This document shows positions 8,375 through 16,712 of a stretch of DNA of 64,000 nucleotides, one piece after another. The number at the start of each line of letters is the position of its first letter. Position 1 is the stretch's first letter. The notes beneath the pieces were generated by a model. That model saw only the letters and a program-made list of their open reading frames with translations, ran no database searches and was not told the DNA's origin. The translations under genes were made by a program, and so were the position numbers. Source of the DNA: Orlajensenia sp001423545 (lineage in GTDB: Bacteria; Actinomycetota; Actinomycetes; Actinomycetales; Microbacteriaceae). The stretch spans positions 496,001 through 560,000 of the forward strand of contig LMOK01000002.1 of assembly GCA_001423545.1 (NCBI GenBank), read 5' to 3'.

Positions 8375-9562
8375 TCAGACCCTCTCGACGAGGAGTGTGA
8401 CGTGCTTGCCCGACTGACGGGCGAGCACGATGGTGGCTGATGCCGTCCCCTTCAGCTGCAGACGCTTCCGCAGCTGGGCCGGGTCGACGTCGATGCCGCG
8501 CTTCTTGATCTCGAGCGTCCCGATCCCGCGCGCGCGCAGGGACGCCTTCAGCTTCTTCTCGTCGGTGGGCAGAACCTCGAGCACGCGGAAGGCCGTCGCG
8601 AACGGGGTCGCACGTGCGGAATCCGACGTGAGGTAGGCAATTCCCTCGCTGAGCATCCCGGCGTCGATCTCGCGGGCCAGATCGCCGATGAGCCTGGCGC
8701 GGATGACGGCGCCGTCGGGCTCGTAGAGGTACTCGCCGAGTCCACGGACCTCGACATCGGGGCTGTCGGCGTCGGCACTGAGTTCCGCCGTGCCCGCCCG
8801 CCCCAGCAGCAGCGCCGAGCGACGGATGCCGGGACGAGCCAGTGCGCCGAACCAGAGCCCCATCTCCACCAGCTGCCCGTCGACCGACACCCACTGGGCC
8901 TCGGCCTGCGCGGGGATGAGCGAGCGGTCGAAGCCGGGTCCGAGCTTCACTCCCGTCGGCATCCGCTCACCCAGCCCGAAGGCGAAATCGAGGGAGGGGG
9001 AGTAGTCGCTCGCCTGCGTCAGCCGCTCGGTCTCGGAGTGGCCGGCCGTGCGTCGGGCCGGGTCCAGGTACACGCCATCGACGTCGGCGAGATCGACGTC
9101 TTCGGCTCGGGCGTTCACCACTGTGGCCGACGTGAACGGCGCGAGGTTGTAGCTGGCGATGGCCGCCGTGACCTCGTCGGCGTCGGCGGCAGTCACCTCG
9201 AGCTCGAGGGCGGCCATCGCCAGGGCGTCGCCCCCGATTCCGCAGCCGAGGTCGGCCACGCGGCTGATGCCGGCCGCCGAATACCGCCCGGCGTGCAGCG
9301 CCGCCACCGAGAGTCTCGTCGCCTGCTCGAGACCGGCGTCGGTGAACAGCATGCGGGAGGCGAATTCTCCGAACTTGCCCTCGGCCTTCGTCCGCAGCCG
9401 CGACTGGCTCAGCACACTCGCGACGAGCCCGGCGGGGTGGCCCTGCGCGCGCAGGCTGCTGACCAGACGTACGACGTCGGCCTTGGCATCCCACGGCGGG
9501 AGGGAGTCGAGGAGACGGAATCCCTCGGGCGTCAGAAGGTCGACGAGCTCGGAGCGATCCAT
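8375..9562 (-). CDS. Class I SAM-dependent methyltransferase, THUMP-like
   Basis: 395 residues. The Rossmann methyltransferase motif I is VADLGCGIGGD (102-112), with an acidic motif II (VTAADADEV) and VDGVYLDPARRTA as the putative motif IV region. The last 100 residues, with the KKLKASLRARGIGTLEIKKRG segment, match the THUMP-like domain of these actinobacterial proteins, which suggests an RNA substrate; this is not proven. The ATG is supported by a leaderless-type TAGCGT box 6 nt upstream on the same strand. It is convergent with the 8033 gene and divergent from groES. Confidence 0.85.
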   Translation of the reverse strand: MDRSELVDLLTPEGFRLLDSLPPWDAKADVVRLVSSLRAQGHPAGLVASVLSQSRLRTKAEGKFGEFASRMLFTDAGLEQATRLSVAALHAGRYSAAGISRVADLGCGIGGDALAMAALELEVTAADADEVTAAIASYNLAPFTSATVVNARAEDVDLADVDGVYLDPARRTAGHSETERLTQASDYSPSLDFAFGLGERMPTGVKLGPGFDRSLIPAQAEAQWVSVDGQLVEMGLWFGALARPGIRRSALLLGRAGTAELSADADSPDVEVRGLGEYLYEPDGAVIRARLIGDLAREIDAGMLSEGIAYLTSDSARATPFATAFRVLEVLPTDEKKLKASLRARGIGTLEIKKRGIDVDPAQLRKRLQLKGTASATIVLARQSGKHVTLLVERV

Positions 9563-9568
9563 GCCCCA

Positions 9569-9574
9569 ACGCTA
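9569..9574 (-). promoter_or_regulatory. -10 box of the methyltransferase gene, leaderless type
   Basis: TAGCGT on the minus strand, 6 nt before the ATG at 9562. Confidence 0.45.
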
Positions 9575-9605
9575 ACCCACAGCCCGTCGCGCCGGCCGTC
9601 ATGGA

Positions 9606-9632
9606 TTGGCACTCACGTTGCATGAGTGCCAA
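9606..9632 (+). promoter_or_regulatory. CIRCE operator 1 (HrcA site)
   Basis: TTGGCACTC, 9-nt spacer, GAGTGCCAA: a perfect 9-bp inverted repeat with the exact CIRCE geometry and one symmetric change (A to G) from the TTAGCACTC consensus. The groES -35 box lies in its spacer, so HrcA binding would block RNA polymerase. Confidence 0.93.
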
Positions 9633-9646
9633 TCGCGCCCTAAACT
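9618..9646 (+). promoter_or_regulatory. groES promoter (-35 TTGCAT, -10 TAAACT)
   Basis: TTGCAT at 9618-9623, a 17-nt spacer, TAAACT at 9641-9646. The -35 overlaps CIRCE 1, and the expected start at about 9653 falls in CIRCE 2, so the promoter is boxed in by both operators. Confidence 0.75.
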
Positions 9647-9650
9647 CGTC

Positions 9651-9677
9651 TTAGCACTCTCATATCGAGTGTGCTAA
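9651..9677 (+). promoter_or_regulatory. CIRCE operator 2 (HrcA site)
   Basis: TTAGCACTC, 9-nt spacer, GTGTGCTAA: the left arm is perfect consensus and the right arm has one mismatch. It starts 45 bp after the start of CIRCE 1 and covers the predicted transcription start. Confidence 0.93.
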
Positions 9678-9707
9678 CCCAGTCTTCGTTACAGAAAGAG
9701 GTCAACC

Positions 9708-10004
9708 GTGTCGGTCTCCATCAAGCCGCTCGAGGATCGCATCGTCATCAAGCAGGTCGAGGCAGAGCAGACCACGGCGTCGGGACTCGTCATCCCCGAC
9801 ACCGCCAAGGAGAAGCCCCAGGAGGGCGAGGTCGTGGCCGTGGGCCCCGGTCGCATCGACGACAACGGCAACCGCGTGCCCCTCGACATCGCCGTCGGCG
9901 ACAAGGTCATCTACTCCAAGTACGGCGGAACCGAGGTCAAGTTCTCGGGCGAAGACCTCCTGGTCCTCTCCGCTCGCGACGTTCTCGCGGTGGTCGTGCG
10001 CTAG
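9708..10004 (+). CDS. groES: Co-chaperonin GroES
   Basis: The 98-residue lid of the GroEL chaperonin. The sequence from VSIKPLEDRIVIKQ through the mobile loop (QTTASGLVIPDTAKEKPQEG) to the C-terminal VLAVV is standard. The GTG start follows an AGAAAGAGG ribosome binding site. Two CIRCE operators upstream point to HrcA repression with heat-shock release. No groEL follows: a strong terminator comes 20 bp after the stop, so groEL must be elsewhere. Confidence 0.98.
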   Translation: MSVSIKPLEDRIVIKQVEAEQTTASGLVIPDTAKEKPQEGEVVAVGPGRIDDNGNRVPLDIAVGDKVIYSKYGGTEVKFSGEDLLVLSARDVLAVVVR

Positions 10005-10023
10005 TCGCACCCCACACGAGTGA

Positions 10024-10060
10024 GGGGCCCGGATGCTGACGGCATCCGGGCCCCTTCGTC
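10024..10060 (+). terminator. Intrinsic terminator of groES
   Basis: Perfect 13-bp stem GGGGCCCGGATGC / GCATCCGGGCCCC with a 5-nt loop, then TTCGTCGTT. Each arm carries one copy of the CGGATGC/GCATCCG word that is common in this window. Confidence 0.9.
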
Positions 10061-10180
10061 GTTCCCGGGCGGATCGAACCCCTGCGACCTCGTGGTCCGA
10101 GGAGGAACGGATGCCCCTCCACGGCAGGATGTCGCGTCGCGTTGGCAGTCGGGTCGAGGCGGCACCGGCCTCTCGCCGCG

Positions 10181-10186
10181 TAAGCT
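10181..10186 (+). promoter_or_regulatory. -10 box of rarD, leaderless type
   Basis: TAAGCT, 7 nt before the GTG at 10194. It supports that GTG as the start over the longer open frame. Confidence 0.45.
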
Positions 10187-10193
10187 CGGACGA

Positions 10194-11150
10194 GTGGCTG
10201 TGACGCAGGAATCCCCGAAGACCCCCCTCGCGTCGCCGACCGACAAGGCCGGTCGCACGGGACTGATCTACGCGATCTCCGCCTACGTGCTCTGGGGCTT
10301 CCTCCCGATCTACTTCATCGCGCTGGCCCCGGCCGGTGCTCCCGAGATCGTCTCCTGGCGCATCCTCTTCTCGCTGGTGTTCTGCGCCATCCTCCTGACC
10401 GCCACGAAGGCGTGGCGCGGGTTCTTCGCGCTGGCCCGGCAGCCGCGCATCTCGCTGACCATGGCGCTCGCCGGCGTGCTCATCCTCGTGAACTGGACGG
10501 TCTACGTCTATGCCGCCATGACGGGGCAGGTCGTCGAGGCTGCGCTCGGCTACTTCATCAACCCGATCGTCACAGTGTTCCTCGGTGTCATCGTGCTGCG
10601 GGAGCGACTGCGCCCGCTGCAGTGGGCGGCTGTGGGCATCAGCATCGTCGCCGTGCTCGTTCTCGCCCTCGGGCACGGCAGCTTCCCGTGGGTCGCTCTG
10701 GCGCTCGCATTCTCCTTCGGTTTCTACGGGCTGATCAAGAAGAGGGTCGGCGGCCAGGTCGACGCCGTGTCCGGCCTCACCCTCGAGACGGCGTGGCTCA
10801 CCCCCGTCGCCGTCGTCGCCCTCATCGTCGTGAGCGCGACCGGCGGCATCACGCTCGGCACTGTCAGTGTCTGGCACACCGTGCTGCTCGCGGCTGCCGG
10901 AGTCATCACCGCCGTGCCGCTCCTGTTCTTCGCCGCGGCGTCGCGACGCCTTCCGCTCATCTACATGGGCTTCATCCAGTACTTCGCGCCGTTCATCCAG
11001 TTCCTCGTCGGCGTGGTGCTGCTGCACGAGGCGATGCCGCCTGAGCGCTGGGTCGGATTCAGCCTGGTCTGGGTCGCGCTGGCGGTGCTCACGATCGACA
11101 TGGCGCGCTCGGCGCGCAGTGCACGGCGCGCATCCGTCGAATCAGCCTGA
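10194..11150 (+). CDS. rarD: RarD/EamA-family permease
   Basis: 318 residues with ten predicted membrane helices, belonging to the drug/metabolite transporter superfamily. Typical RarD features are GLIYAISAYVLWGFLPIYF at the start and PLIYMGFIQYFAPFIQFLVGV near the end. Substrates are not established for most members. The GTG at 10194 is chosen because it lies 7 nt after a TAAGCT box and gives a normal short cytoplasmic N terminus; the frame stays open further upstream through non-coding sequence. A lipoprotein gene follows after 42 bp. Confidence 0.88.
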   Translation: MAVTQESPKTPLASPTDKAGRTGLIYAISAYVLWGFLPIYFIALAPAGAPEIVSWRILFSLVFCAILLTATKAWRGFFALARQPRISLTMALAGVLILVNWTVYVYAAMTGQVVEAALGYFINPIVTVFLGVIVLRERLRPLQWAAVGISIVAVLVLALGHGSFPWVALALAFSFGFYGLIKKRVGGQVDAVSGLTLETAWLTPVAVVALIVVSATGGITLGTVSVWHTVLLAAAGVITAVPLLFFAAASRRLPLIYMGFIQYFAPFIQFLVGVVLLHEAMPPERWVGFSLVWVALAVLTIDMARSARSARRASVESA

Positions 11151-11158
11151 CCCGCCGC

Positions 11159-11164
11159 TAGGCT
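11159..11164 (+). promoter_or_regulatory. -10 box for the lipoprotein gene
   Basis: TAGGCT about 30 nt upstream of the start, followed by a Shine-Dalgarno AGGGGAGG, so this transcript has a short leader. Confidence 0.35.
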
Positions 11165-11192
11165 TGCGCCCGGCAGAAGGGGAGGACCGCCA

Positions 11193-11954
11193 GTGATGAG
11201 GATCCACCGATCGGTTGCGCTCGCAGCCCTCGTGGCAGGCGCGCTCCTGCTCACGGGCTGCACCGCCCAGGATCAGGGCGAAGAGCGGTCGACGCCGACG
11301 GCGACCCCGACTCCTGTGCCGATCGTCGCCGGCGACGGGTCGCTGCACCTCATGACGGTTCTCGACATGGCAGGCAAGACGGCGGACGTCTCCCAGGCGC
11401 GGGTCGCCGGAGTCGAGTTGGCCGTCCGCGAACTCAACGAGCAGGGCGGCGTTCTCGGCGCTCCCGTCGTCGTCGTGCATCGATCGACGACGGCGGATGC
11501 CGCTGCCATCGTGAAGGAACTCACCGATCGCAGCATCGACGTCGTGCTCTGGGCGGCGAAGGGCGACATCCCCAAGGAGATCGCCGCCGTCGGCGGTGCC
11601 ACGACCGTCGTGCGCATCGGCCAGGCCGACTGGAAGCCCGACGAGGCCTTCTCGGCTCGCCTGCAGTCCGCCGATCCCGGGGCGAAGCCGCTCATCGGCG
11701 GCGGCGAGGCCTACGACACCACCATGCGCGTCGCGCTCGCCGCGACCGTGGCGGACAACGACTCGGGAAGTGCTGTCGCCAACGCGATCACGGCTGTCTC
11801 GAGCGGCACCTTCTCCTGCGTGAGCTTCGGCGAATGCGCCGCTGCGCTCGCCGATGACGTCACCATCGTGTACGCCGGCGTCACCGGCACCGGCGGCCTC
11901 GCCCAGGCGACGCCGGAGCCGGAACCGAGCCCGACGAAGTCCAAGAAGAAGTAG
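11193..11954 (+). CDS. Lipoprotein, shortened LivK-like binding protein
   Basis: 253 residues; the start is GTG 11193 or ATG 11196 in the same frame. Signal peptide with lipobox LLTGC (Cys near residue 22), then a Thr/Pro linker. RVAGVELAVRELNEQGGVLGAPV matches the first lobe of type I periplasmic binding proteins. Near the end AYDTTMRVALAATVADNDSG resembles the SYDAAVLIALAAYAANSTDG segment of the next gene product. The central part, most of the second lobe, is missing. It is probably a condensed paralogue of livK lying just upstream of it. Ligand binding is doubtful, so a regulatory or decoy role is possible. Confidence 0.8.
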   Translation: MMRIHRSVALAALVAGALLLTGCTAQDQGEERSTPTATPTPVPIVAGDGSLHLMTVLDMAGKTADVSQARVAGVELAVRELNEQGGVLGAPVVVVHRSTTADAAAIVKELTDRSIDVVLWAAKGDIPKEIAAVGGATTVVRIGQADWKPDEAFSARLQSADPGAKPLIGGGEAYDTTMRVALAATVADNDSGSAVANAITAVSSGTFSCVSFGECAAALADDVTIVYAGVTGTGGLAQATPEPEPSPTKSKKK

Positions 11955-12179
11955 CTCTCCACGCCCTGCTCAGACGCGTGAAAACGTCGCAGGATTGGCC
12001 GCGTAGTACAGATTCCGTTGTTTTGCGCCCCCCAGTTTGCCGGGATGTAACAATTTGGACGGTTTTACCGCACTGTGACCTAGTTGGCTTGTCCGGTCAA
12101 TGATCGCCCAATACTGTGGCAGCACGGCAGTCTTCCGGACTGTCATCTGTGTACACATTCCTAAGTCCCAAGGAGCAAC
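11955..12179 (+). promoter_or_regulatory. livK upstream region with weak promoter candidates
   Basis: A 225-bp gap with no gene. AATACT at 12110-12115 could be a -10 box, with TTGTCC (12089-12094, spacing 15) or TTGGCT (12084-12089, spacing 20) as poor -35 matches. No convincing operator repeat is seen. Confidence 0.3.
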
Positions 12180-13475
12180 ATGAGCGTATTCGCGAAGGCC
12201 AAGGCCTCGCGCTCTGCCCGGGCAGTATTGAGCGGAGCCGCCCTCGTCGGCGTCAGCGCTCTCCTACTGACCGCGTGCAGCAGTGGTGGCGGCGAGGCGG
12301 CCAGCCCGTCCGCTTCCGAGACGGCCGCGGCCGGCGACGCCCTGCCCATCAAGGCCGGTGACCGTGCCCTCGATCTGAAGATCGGCACGATCCTGCCGCA
12401 GTCCGGCACCCTCGCCTTCCTCGGCCCGCCCGAGGAGGCCGGCGTCGCGCTCGGCGCGACCGAGGTCAACGACGCAGCATCGGGCCTCAACCTCGAGGTC
12501 ATCTACCGCGACTCGGGTGACACCACGACCGACACCGCCACCGTCTCGGTGACCGACCTCCTCTCGCAGGATGTCTCGGCCATCGTCGGTGCGGCATCCT
12601 CGGGTGTCTCCTTCACGGTCATCGACCAGATCACCGGCGCCGGTGTCGTGCAGTTCTCGCCGGCGAACACGTCGCCCGACTTCACGACCTACGAGGACAA
12701 GGGCCTGTACTTCCGTACGGCTCCCTCCGACCTGCTCCAGGGAGAGGTCCTCGGCACGCAGATCGCCGAGGACGGCAACTCCACCCTCGGTCTTCTCGTG
12801 CTGAACGACCCCTACGGCACCGGCCTGGCCAAGGCCACGAAGGAGGCCTTCGAGGCCGCCGGCGGCGAGGTCGTCGTCGAGCAGCAGTTCAACACGGGTG
12901 ACTCCAACTTCGACGCTCAGCTCTCGGCGATCTCCGCCGCGAAGCCCGACGCCGTTGCCGTCATCACGTTCGACGAGGCCAAGGTCGTCGTGCCTGCACT
13001 TGTCGGATCCGGCTACCCCGGTGACAAGCTGTACTTCGTCGATGGAAACCTCGCCGACTACAGCGCCGACTTCGCTCCCGGCCTCATCGCCGGATCGAAG
13101 GGTACGCTCCCCGGCCCCAAGCTCGAGGACGACTTCAGGGAGCGCCTGCTGACCGCAGACCCGGCCCTGACCGACTTCAGCTACGGACCCGAGTCGTACG
13201 ACGCCGCCGTCCTCATCGCTCTGGCAGCCTACGCGGCCAACAGCACCGACGGCACCGAGATCGCCAAGTACCTCCAGCAGGTCTCGGGCGGTACGGGTGA
13301 CGGCACCAAGGTCACCACCTTCGAAGAGGGCGCCAAGCTCCTCGCCGAGGGCAAGCAGATCGACTACGACGGAGCCTCCGGCCCCGTCACGTTCGACGAG
13401 AACGGCGACCCGACCGAAGCCACCATCGGTGTCTACGAGTACGCAGCCGACAACAAGTACACGCGCATCAACTAA
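12180..13475 (+). CDS. livK: Branched-chain amino-acid-type ABC transporter, binding lipoprotein
   Basis: 431 residues. Signal peptide with lipobox LLTAC (Cys about 33), a Ser/Ala linker, then a complete type I periplasmic binding fold beginning LKIGTILPQSGTLAFLGPPEEAGVALGATEVNDA. It captures substrate outside the membrane for the LivHMGF permease encoded on the opposite strand from 19.0 to 15.0 kb. Leu/Ile/Val is the family default, but other amino acids, amides or urea are possible. The ribosome binding site AAGGAG is clear. The 225-bp upstream gap is less GC-rich than its surroundings. A strong terminator follows. Confidence 0.92.
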   Translation: MSVFAKAKASRSARAVLSGAALVGVSALLLTACSSGGGEAASPSASETAAAGDALPIKAGDRALDLKIGTILPQSGTLAFLGPPEEAGVALGATEVNDAASGLNLEVIYRDSGDTTTDTATVSVTDLLSQDVSAIVGAASSGVSFTVIDQITGAGVVQFSPANTSPDFTTYEDKGLYFRTAPSDLLQGEVLGTQIAEDGNSTLGLLVLNDPYGTGLAKATKEAFEAAGGEVVVEQQFNTGDSNFDAQLSAISAAKPDAVAVITFDEAKVVVPALVGSGYPGDKLYFVDGNLADYSADFAPGLIAGSKGTLPGPKLEDDFRERLLTADPALTDFSYGPESYDAAVLIALAAYAANSTDGTEIAKYLQQVSGGTGDGTKVTTFEEGAKLLAEGKQIDYDGASGPVTFDENGDPTEATIGVYEYAADNKYTRIN

Positions 13476-13491
13476 GCCATCTACTGATGGG

Positions 13492-13519
13492 AAGGGCCCC
13501 GGCTTCGGCCGGGGCCCTT
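13492..13519 (+). terminator. Intrinsic terminator of livK
   Basis: A 12-bp perfect stem AAGGGCCCCGGC / GCCGGGGCCCTT with a TTCG tetraloop and a TTTC tail, 16 bp after the livK stop. It also shields the convergent araC-type gene. Confidence 0.93.
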
Positions 13520-13564
13520 TCTCGTGCCCGCGAGGCGAGCCGGGCTCCGCCGGGCTCGACGCCC

Positions 13565-14452
13565 TCATGCCCCTCCGAGGGCGCGGAGCGACCGCACGTA
13601 AGCACCCGGTGAGACGCCCGCAACGCCGCGGAAGTCGTTGATGAGGTGCGCCTGGTCGGTGTACCCCAAATCGACCGCCAGGGCCGCCAGGTCGCGATCC
13701 GATGTGGTCGTCAGGGCACGAGCCGCCTCCTGGAGGCGGATGCGGCGGCTGATCCACTTCGGGCCGCGGCCGACCGTCGTCTTGAGCGTTCGCTGCACCG
13801 TGCGCGCGCTGACTCCGAACAGTGCCGCCAGATCGGGACCGGTCTGGGAGCGGACCCTCGCGGTCAGCTCATCGAAGATCGCATTGGCCAGCAGGCCCTC
13901 CGTCGTGGCGGGCCGGATCGCCAGCCGCTCGGAGACCAGCCGGTCGGCAGCCCGGGCCCGACCCCCCGGCGTCGTCGCCGATGCGACCGCGGCGAGGAGG
14001 TCGCGGAGGGCTGGATCGAGCATGCGCTCGAGTGGTACCGTCGCATCCGCGATGTCGTCGACGCGAAGGTCGCCGAGCACGGCGAGCCCGGCCGGGCGCA
14101 GGCGGAGAGCGAAGACCGACCCGGTACCGTGGATTCGGCGCAGCCACGCCCGGCTCTGGACACCCGTGACCACAAGCGGCGCCGGCACTGCACCGTCCTC
14201 GATGCTCAGTGTGACGGCGGGCAGGTCGATGATGCGCTGCACGATCACCTCGTCGGAAGGCAGCGCCCATCGGACGTGCCAGTAGCGGTCGACCACGGTC
14301 GCGACGCTCGGATGCGGGTCGATCCAGTGCGCCGCGAAGCGCACGACGTTGTGCGGGTCGAGCATGCCGCTGCGCTCGTCCAGGCCGATCGGTCGGCTGC
14401 CCGCGTCGCCGGGCGTCCTGTCGACTCCGGGGGATGGATCGGCGGGTGCCAT
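13565..14452 (-). CDS. AraC-family transcriptional regulator
   Basis: 295 residues from ATG 14452. The C-terminal 100 residues are an AraC double helix-turn-helix: LFGVSARTVQRTLKTTVGRGP, then LAALAVDLGYTDQAHLINDFRGVAGVSPGAY. The N-terminal 170 residues resemble the cupin-like sensor of DUF6597-type AraC proteins, with DRYWHVRWAL. It is divergent from the DUF1761 gene across 105 bp, so that gene is a natural target. It also lies between livK and livHMGF, but control of those genes is only a guess. Confidence 0.88.
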   Translation of the reverse strand: MAPADPSPGVDRTPGDAGSRPIGLDERSGMLDPHNVVRFAAHWIDPHPSVATVVDRYWHVRWALPSDEVIVQRIIDLPAVTLSIEDGAVPAPLVVTGVQSRAWLRRIHGTGSVFALRLRPAGLAVLGDLRVDDIADATVPLERMLDPALRDLLAAVASATTPGGRARAADRLVSERLAIRPATTEGLLANAIFDELTARVRSQTGPDLAALFGVSARTVQRTLKTTVGRGPKWISRRIRLQEAARALTTTSDRDLAALAVDLGYTDQAHLINDFRGVAGVSPGAYVRSLRALGGA

Positions 14453-14557
14453 GGACCCAGTGTGGACCCTGTCGCATTTCTGCAATACCCGGCGACGGTC
14501 CGCGGAGGATGCTGGTGCTCGCCGCCGTCGATGGGCGGCCGACAGGAGGGAGACGGG

Positions 14558-14980
14558 ATGAATATCGTCGACGCGGTGGGCCGACTGGACTGGGTGGCGC
14601 TCGTCATCGGGAGCGTCGCGTACTTCCTCCTCGGCGCCCTGTGGTTCACCCCGCTGTTCGGGCGGGCGTGGGATCGATCGGTCGGTGTCACACGCAGCAG
14701 AGGCGAGCGATTCCCGCTGATCTACTATGTCGTGCCCCTGCTCAGCGGCACCCTCATCACCATCGCGACGGTCTGGCTGGTCGCTGCGCTCGAGCTGCGC
14801 GAGCCGGTCGGAGCCGTGGTGCTGGGGGCCGTGGTCGGCGGAGGGATCGCGGCGGCCGTGTCGATCACCAACGCCGTGGTGCCCACCATTCCGCATCCGT
14901 TGGTCTTCGGCGGCATCACCGGGGGATACCACGCCATCGGCATCACGATGGTCGCACTCATCGCCACGATGATCGGGTGA
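14558..14980 (+). CDS. DUF1761 membrane protein
   Basis: 140 residues with four membrane helices. WVALVIGSVAYFLLGALWFTPLFGRAW at the start is the DUF1761 signature, and GGYHAIGI is found near the end. The function of the family is unknown. The ATG at 14558 has an AGGAGGGAG ribosome binding site. It is divergent from the AraC regulator and probably controlled by it. Confidence 0.87.
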   Translation: MNIVDAVGRLDWVALVIGSVAYFLLGALWFTPLFGRAWDRSVGVTRSRGERFPLIYYVVPLLSGTLITIATVWLVAALELREPVGAVVLGAVVGGGIAAAVSITNAVVPTIPHPLVFGGITGGYHAIGITMVALIATMIG

Positions 14981-14990
14981 AGCCCGAGAA

Positions 14991-15032
14991 CGAGAAGAGG
15001 GACGGATGCCGCAGCATCCGCCCCTCTTCTCG
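14991..15032 (+). terminator. Bidirectional terminator between DUF1761 and livF
   Basis: Long inverted repeat CGAGAAGAGGG-A-CGGATGC / GCATCCG-C-CCCTCTTCTCG with one internal mismatch and a 4-nt loop. T-rich tails occur in both directions, as needed for convergent genes. Each arm carries the CGGATGC word. Confidence 0.85.
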
Positions 15033-15046
15033 TGTCGTTCCGAACG

Positions 15047-15811
15047 CTACTCGCCGAGCGTGCCGAGGTAGAGCCCGATGACCTTGGGGTCGTTCAGCAG
15101 CTCGCGGCCCGTGCCGGTGTACGCGTCCTTGCCCTGGTCGAGCACGTAACCGCGGTCGCAGATCTGCAGGCAGCGTCGAGCGTTCTGCTCGACCATGATG
15201 GTCGTCACGCCGGCCTTGTTGATCTCCTTGACGCGCAGGAACGCCTCGTCCTGGCGAACGGGGGAGAGCCCGGCGCTGGGCTCGTCGAGGAGCAGGATGT
15301 GCGGGCCCATCATGAGTGCACGCGACATGGCCACCATCTGGCGTTCACCGCCCGAGAGCGAGCCGGCGCGCTGCGTGAGGCGTCGTCCGAGCTCGGGGAA
15401 GATCTCGGTCACGAACTCGAGGCGTTCCTTGAGGCCCTTGGGCTTCTGGTACATGCCCATCTCCAGGTTCTCCTGGATGGTGAGCGACGGGAACACGTTG
15501 TTCGTCTGCGGAACGAAGCCGACGCCCTTGGCGACGAGCTTGTTCGCCTTGAGGTTGGTGATCTCCTCGCCCTGCAGGAAGATTCCTCCCTCACGCACCT
15601 TCACGAGGCCGAAGATCGACTTCAGCAGGGTCGACTTGCCGGCGCCGTTCGGGCCGATGATGCCGATGAGCTCGCCCTGACGTGCCTGCAGCGAGCAGTC
15701 GTTCAGGATGTTCACCCCGGGCAGGTACCCGGCGGTGACGCTCCGCACATCGACGACGAGCTCGCCGACGGGCGCGGGGGCGGCGGGGGCTGCTGGACTA
15801 CTGTTCGTCAT
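15047..15811 (-). CDS. livF: Branched-chain amino-acid-type ABC transporter ATPase LivF
   Basis: 254-residue nucleotide-binding subunit of the Liv importer. Walker A is GPNGAGKSTLL, the signature LSGGERQMVAMSRAL and Walker B HILLLDEPSAGLSP. The LivF-type segment FPSLTIQENLEMGMY is present. It overlaps livG by 14 bp, so translation is coupled. It is the last gene of the livHMGF operon, followed by a bidirectional terminator. Confidence 0.95.
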   Translation of the reverse strand: MTNSSPAAPAAPAPVGELVVDVRSVTAGYLPGVNILNDCSLQARQGELIGIIGPNGAGKSTLLKSIFGLVKVREGGIFLQGEEITNLKANKLVAKGVGFVPQTNNVFPSLTIQENLEMGMYQKPKGLKERLEFVTEIFPELGRRLTQRAGSLSGGERQMVAMSRALMMGPHILLLDEPSAGLSPVRQDEAFLRVKEINKAGVTTIMVEQNARRCLQICDRGYVLDQGKDAYTGTGRELLNDPKVIGLYLGTLGE

Positions 15812-16712
15812 CGATGAGCTCCTTCAGGACTTCGACGTGCTCTGTGTCGGTCTCGCCCAGGTCGGAGTCGTGGTGCGACCCGAGGTAGGCGTCGATGACG
15901 GCAGGGTTGGCCATGACGGTGTGGGGATCGCCTTCCGCGACGACCTTGCCCTCGGCCATCACGATCACCCAGTCGGCGATGTGGCGGACCATGTGCATGT
16001 CGTGCTCGACGAAGAGCACCGTCATCCCCTGGTCCTTGAGGCCCAGGATGTGGTCGAGCAGCGACTGCGTGAGCGCCGGGTTCACTCCGGCCATCGGCTC
16101 GTCGAGCATGACGAGCGTCGGATCGCTCATGAGCGCTCGAGCCATCTCGAGGAGCTTGCGCTGGCCACCGGAGAGGCTGGCGGCGTAGTCCTCGCGCTTG
16201 GCGTCGAGCTTGAAGCGGGCGAGCAGTTCATCGGCCTTGACCGTGATCTCGTCCTCCTGCTTGCGCCAGAGGAAGGGCAGGACGGAGCGGAACAGGTTCT
16301 CGCCGGTCTGTCCCTTCGCGCCGAGCTTCATGTTGTCGAGCACCGTGAGGAGCCCGAGCGACTTCGTCAGCTGGAAGGTGCGGATGAGTCCCATGCGGGC
16401 CACGCGGTAGGCGGGAACGCGCTGCAGCGGCTTGCCGTCGAACTCCCACACACCCGCGTCCGGCTTGTCGAAGCCCGTCAGCAGGTTGAAGAAGGTCGTC
16501 TTGCCGGCGCCGTTGGGTCCGATGAGGGCCGTGATGGCACCCCGGGGGATCTCGACATGCTCGACGTCGACGGCTGTCAGGCCGCCGAAGGTGCGCCGCA
16601 CTCCGTCGGCGATGATGATCGGGTCGACCTTGCGGACTCCCGGGACGGCATCGCCGATGTGCAGGCCGGTCGTCTTGACCGGCGTGACTGTTGGGGTCGT
16701 GTCACTTGACAA
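15798..16712 (-). CDS. livG: Branched-chain amino-acid-type ABC transporter ATPase LivG
   Basis: 304 residues, longer than the usual ~255 because of an N-terminal extension of about 30 residues and a C-terminal acidic tail. Walker A is GPNGAGKTTFF, the signature LSGGQRKLLEMARAL and Walker B LVMLDEPMAGVNP, a LivG-type sequence. It pairs with LivF to power the permease. It overlaps livM by 11 bp and livF by 14 bp. Confidence 0.95.
   Translation of the reverse strand: MSSDTTPTVTPVKTTGLHIGDAVPGVRKVDPIIIADGVRRTFGGLTAVDVEHVEIPRGAITALIGPNGAGKTTFFNLLTGFDKPDAGVWEFDGKPLQRVPAYRVARMGLIRTFQLTKSLGLLTVLDNMKLGAKGQTGENLFRSVLPFLWRKQEDEITVKADELLARFKLDAKREDYAASLSGGQRKLLEMARALMSDPTLVMLDEPMAGVNPALTQSLLDHILGLKDQGMTVLFVEHDMHMVRHIADWVIVMAEGKVVAEGDPHTVMANPAVIDAYLGSHHDSDLGETDTEHVEVLKELIDDEQ

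Noticed and set aside
10060..10110. tRNA-like sequence on the minus strand (GGTCGCAGGGGTTCGATCC)
   Set aside because: It resembles a variable loop and T-arm, but the 3' T-stem does not pair and no D-arm or acceptor stem can be found. At most it is a decayed tRNA fragment or an old attachment site.
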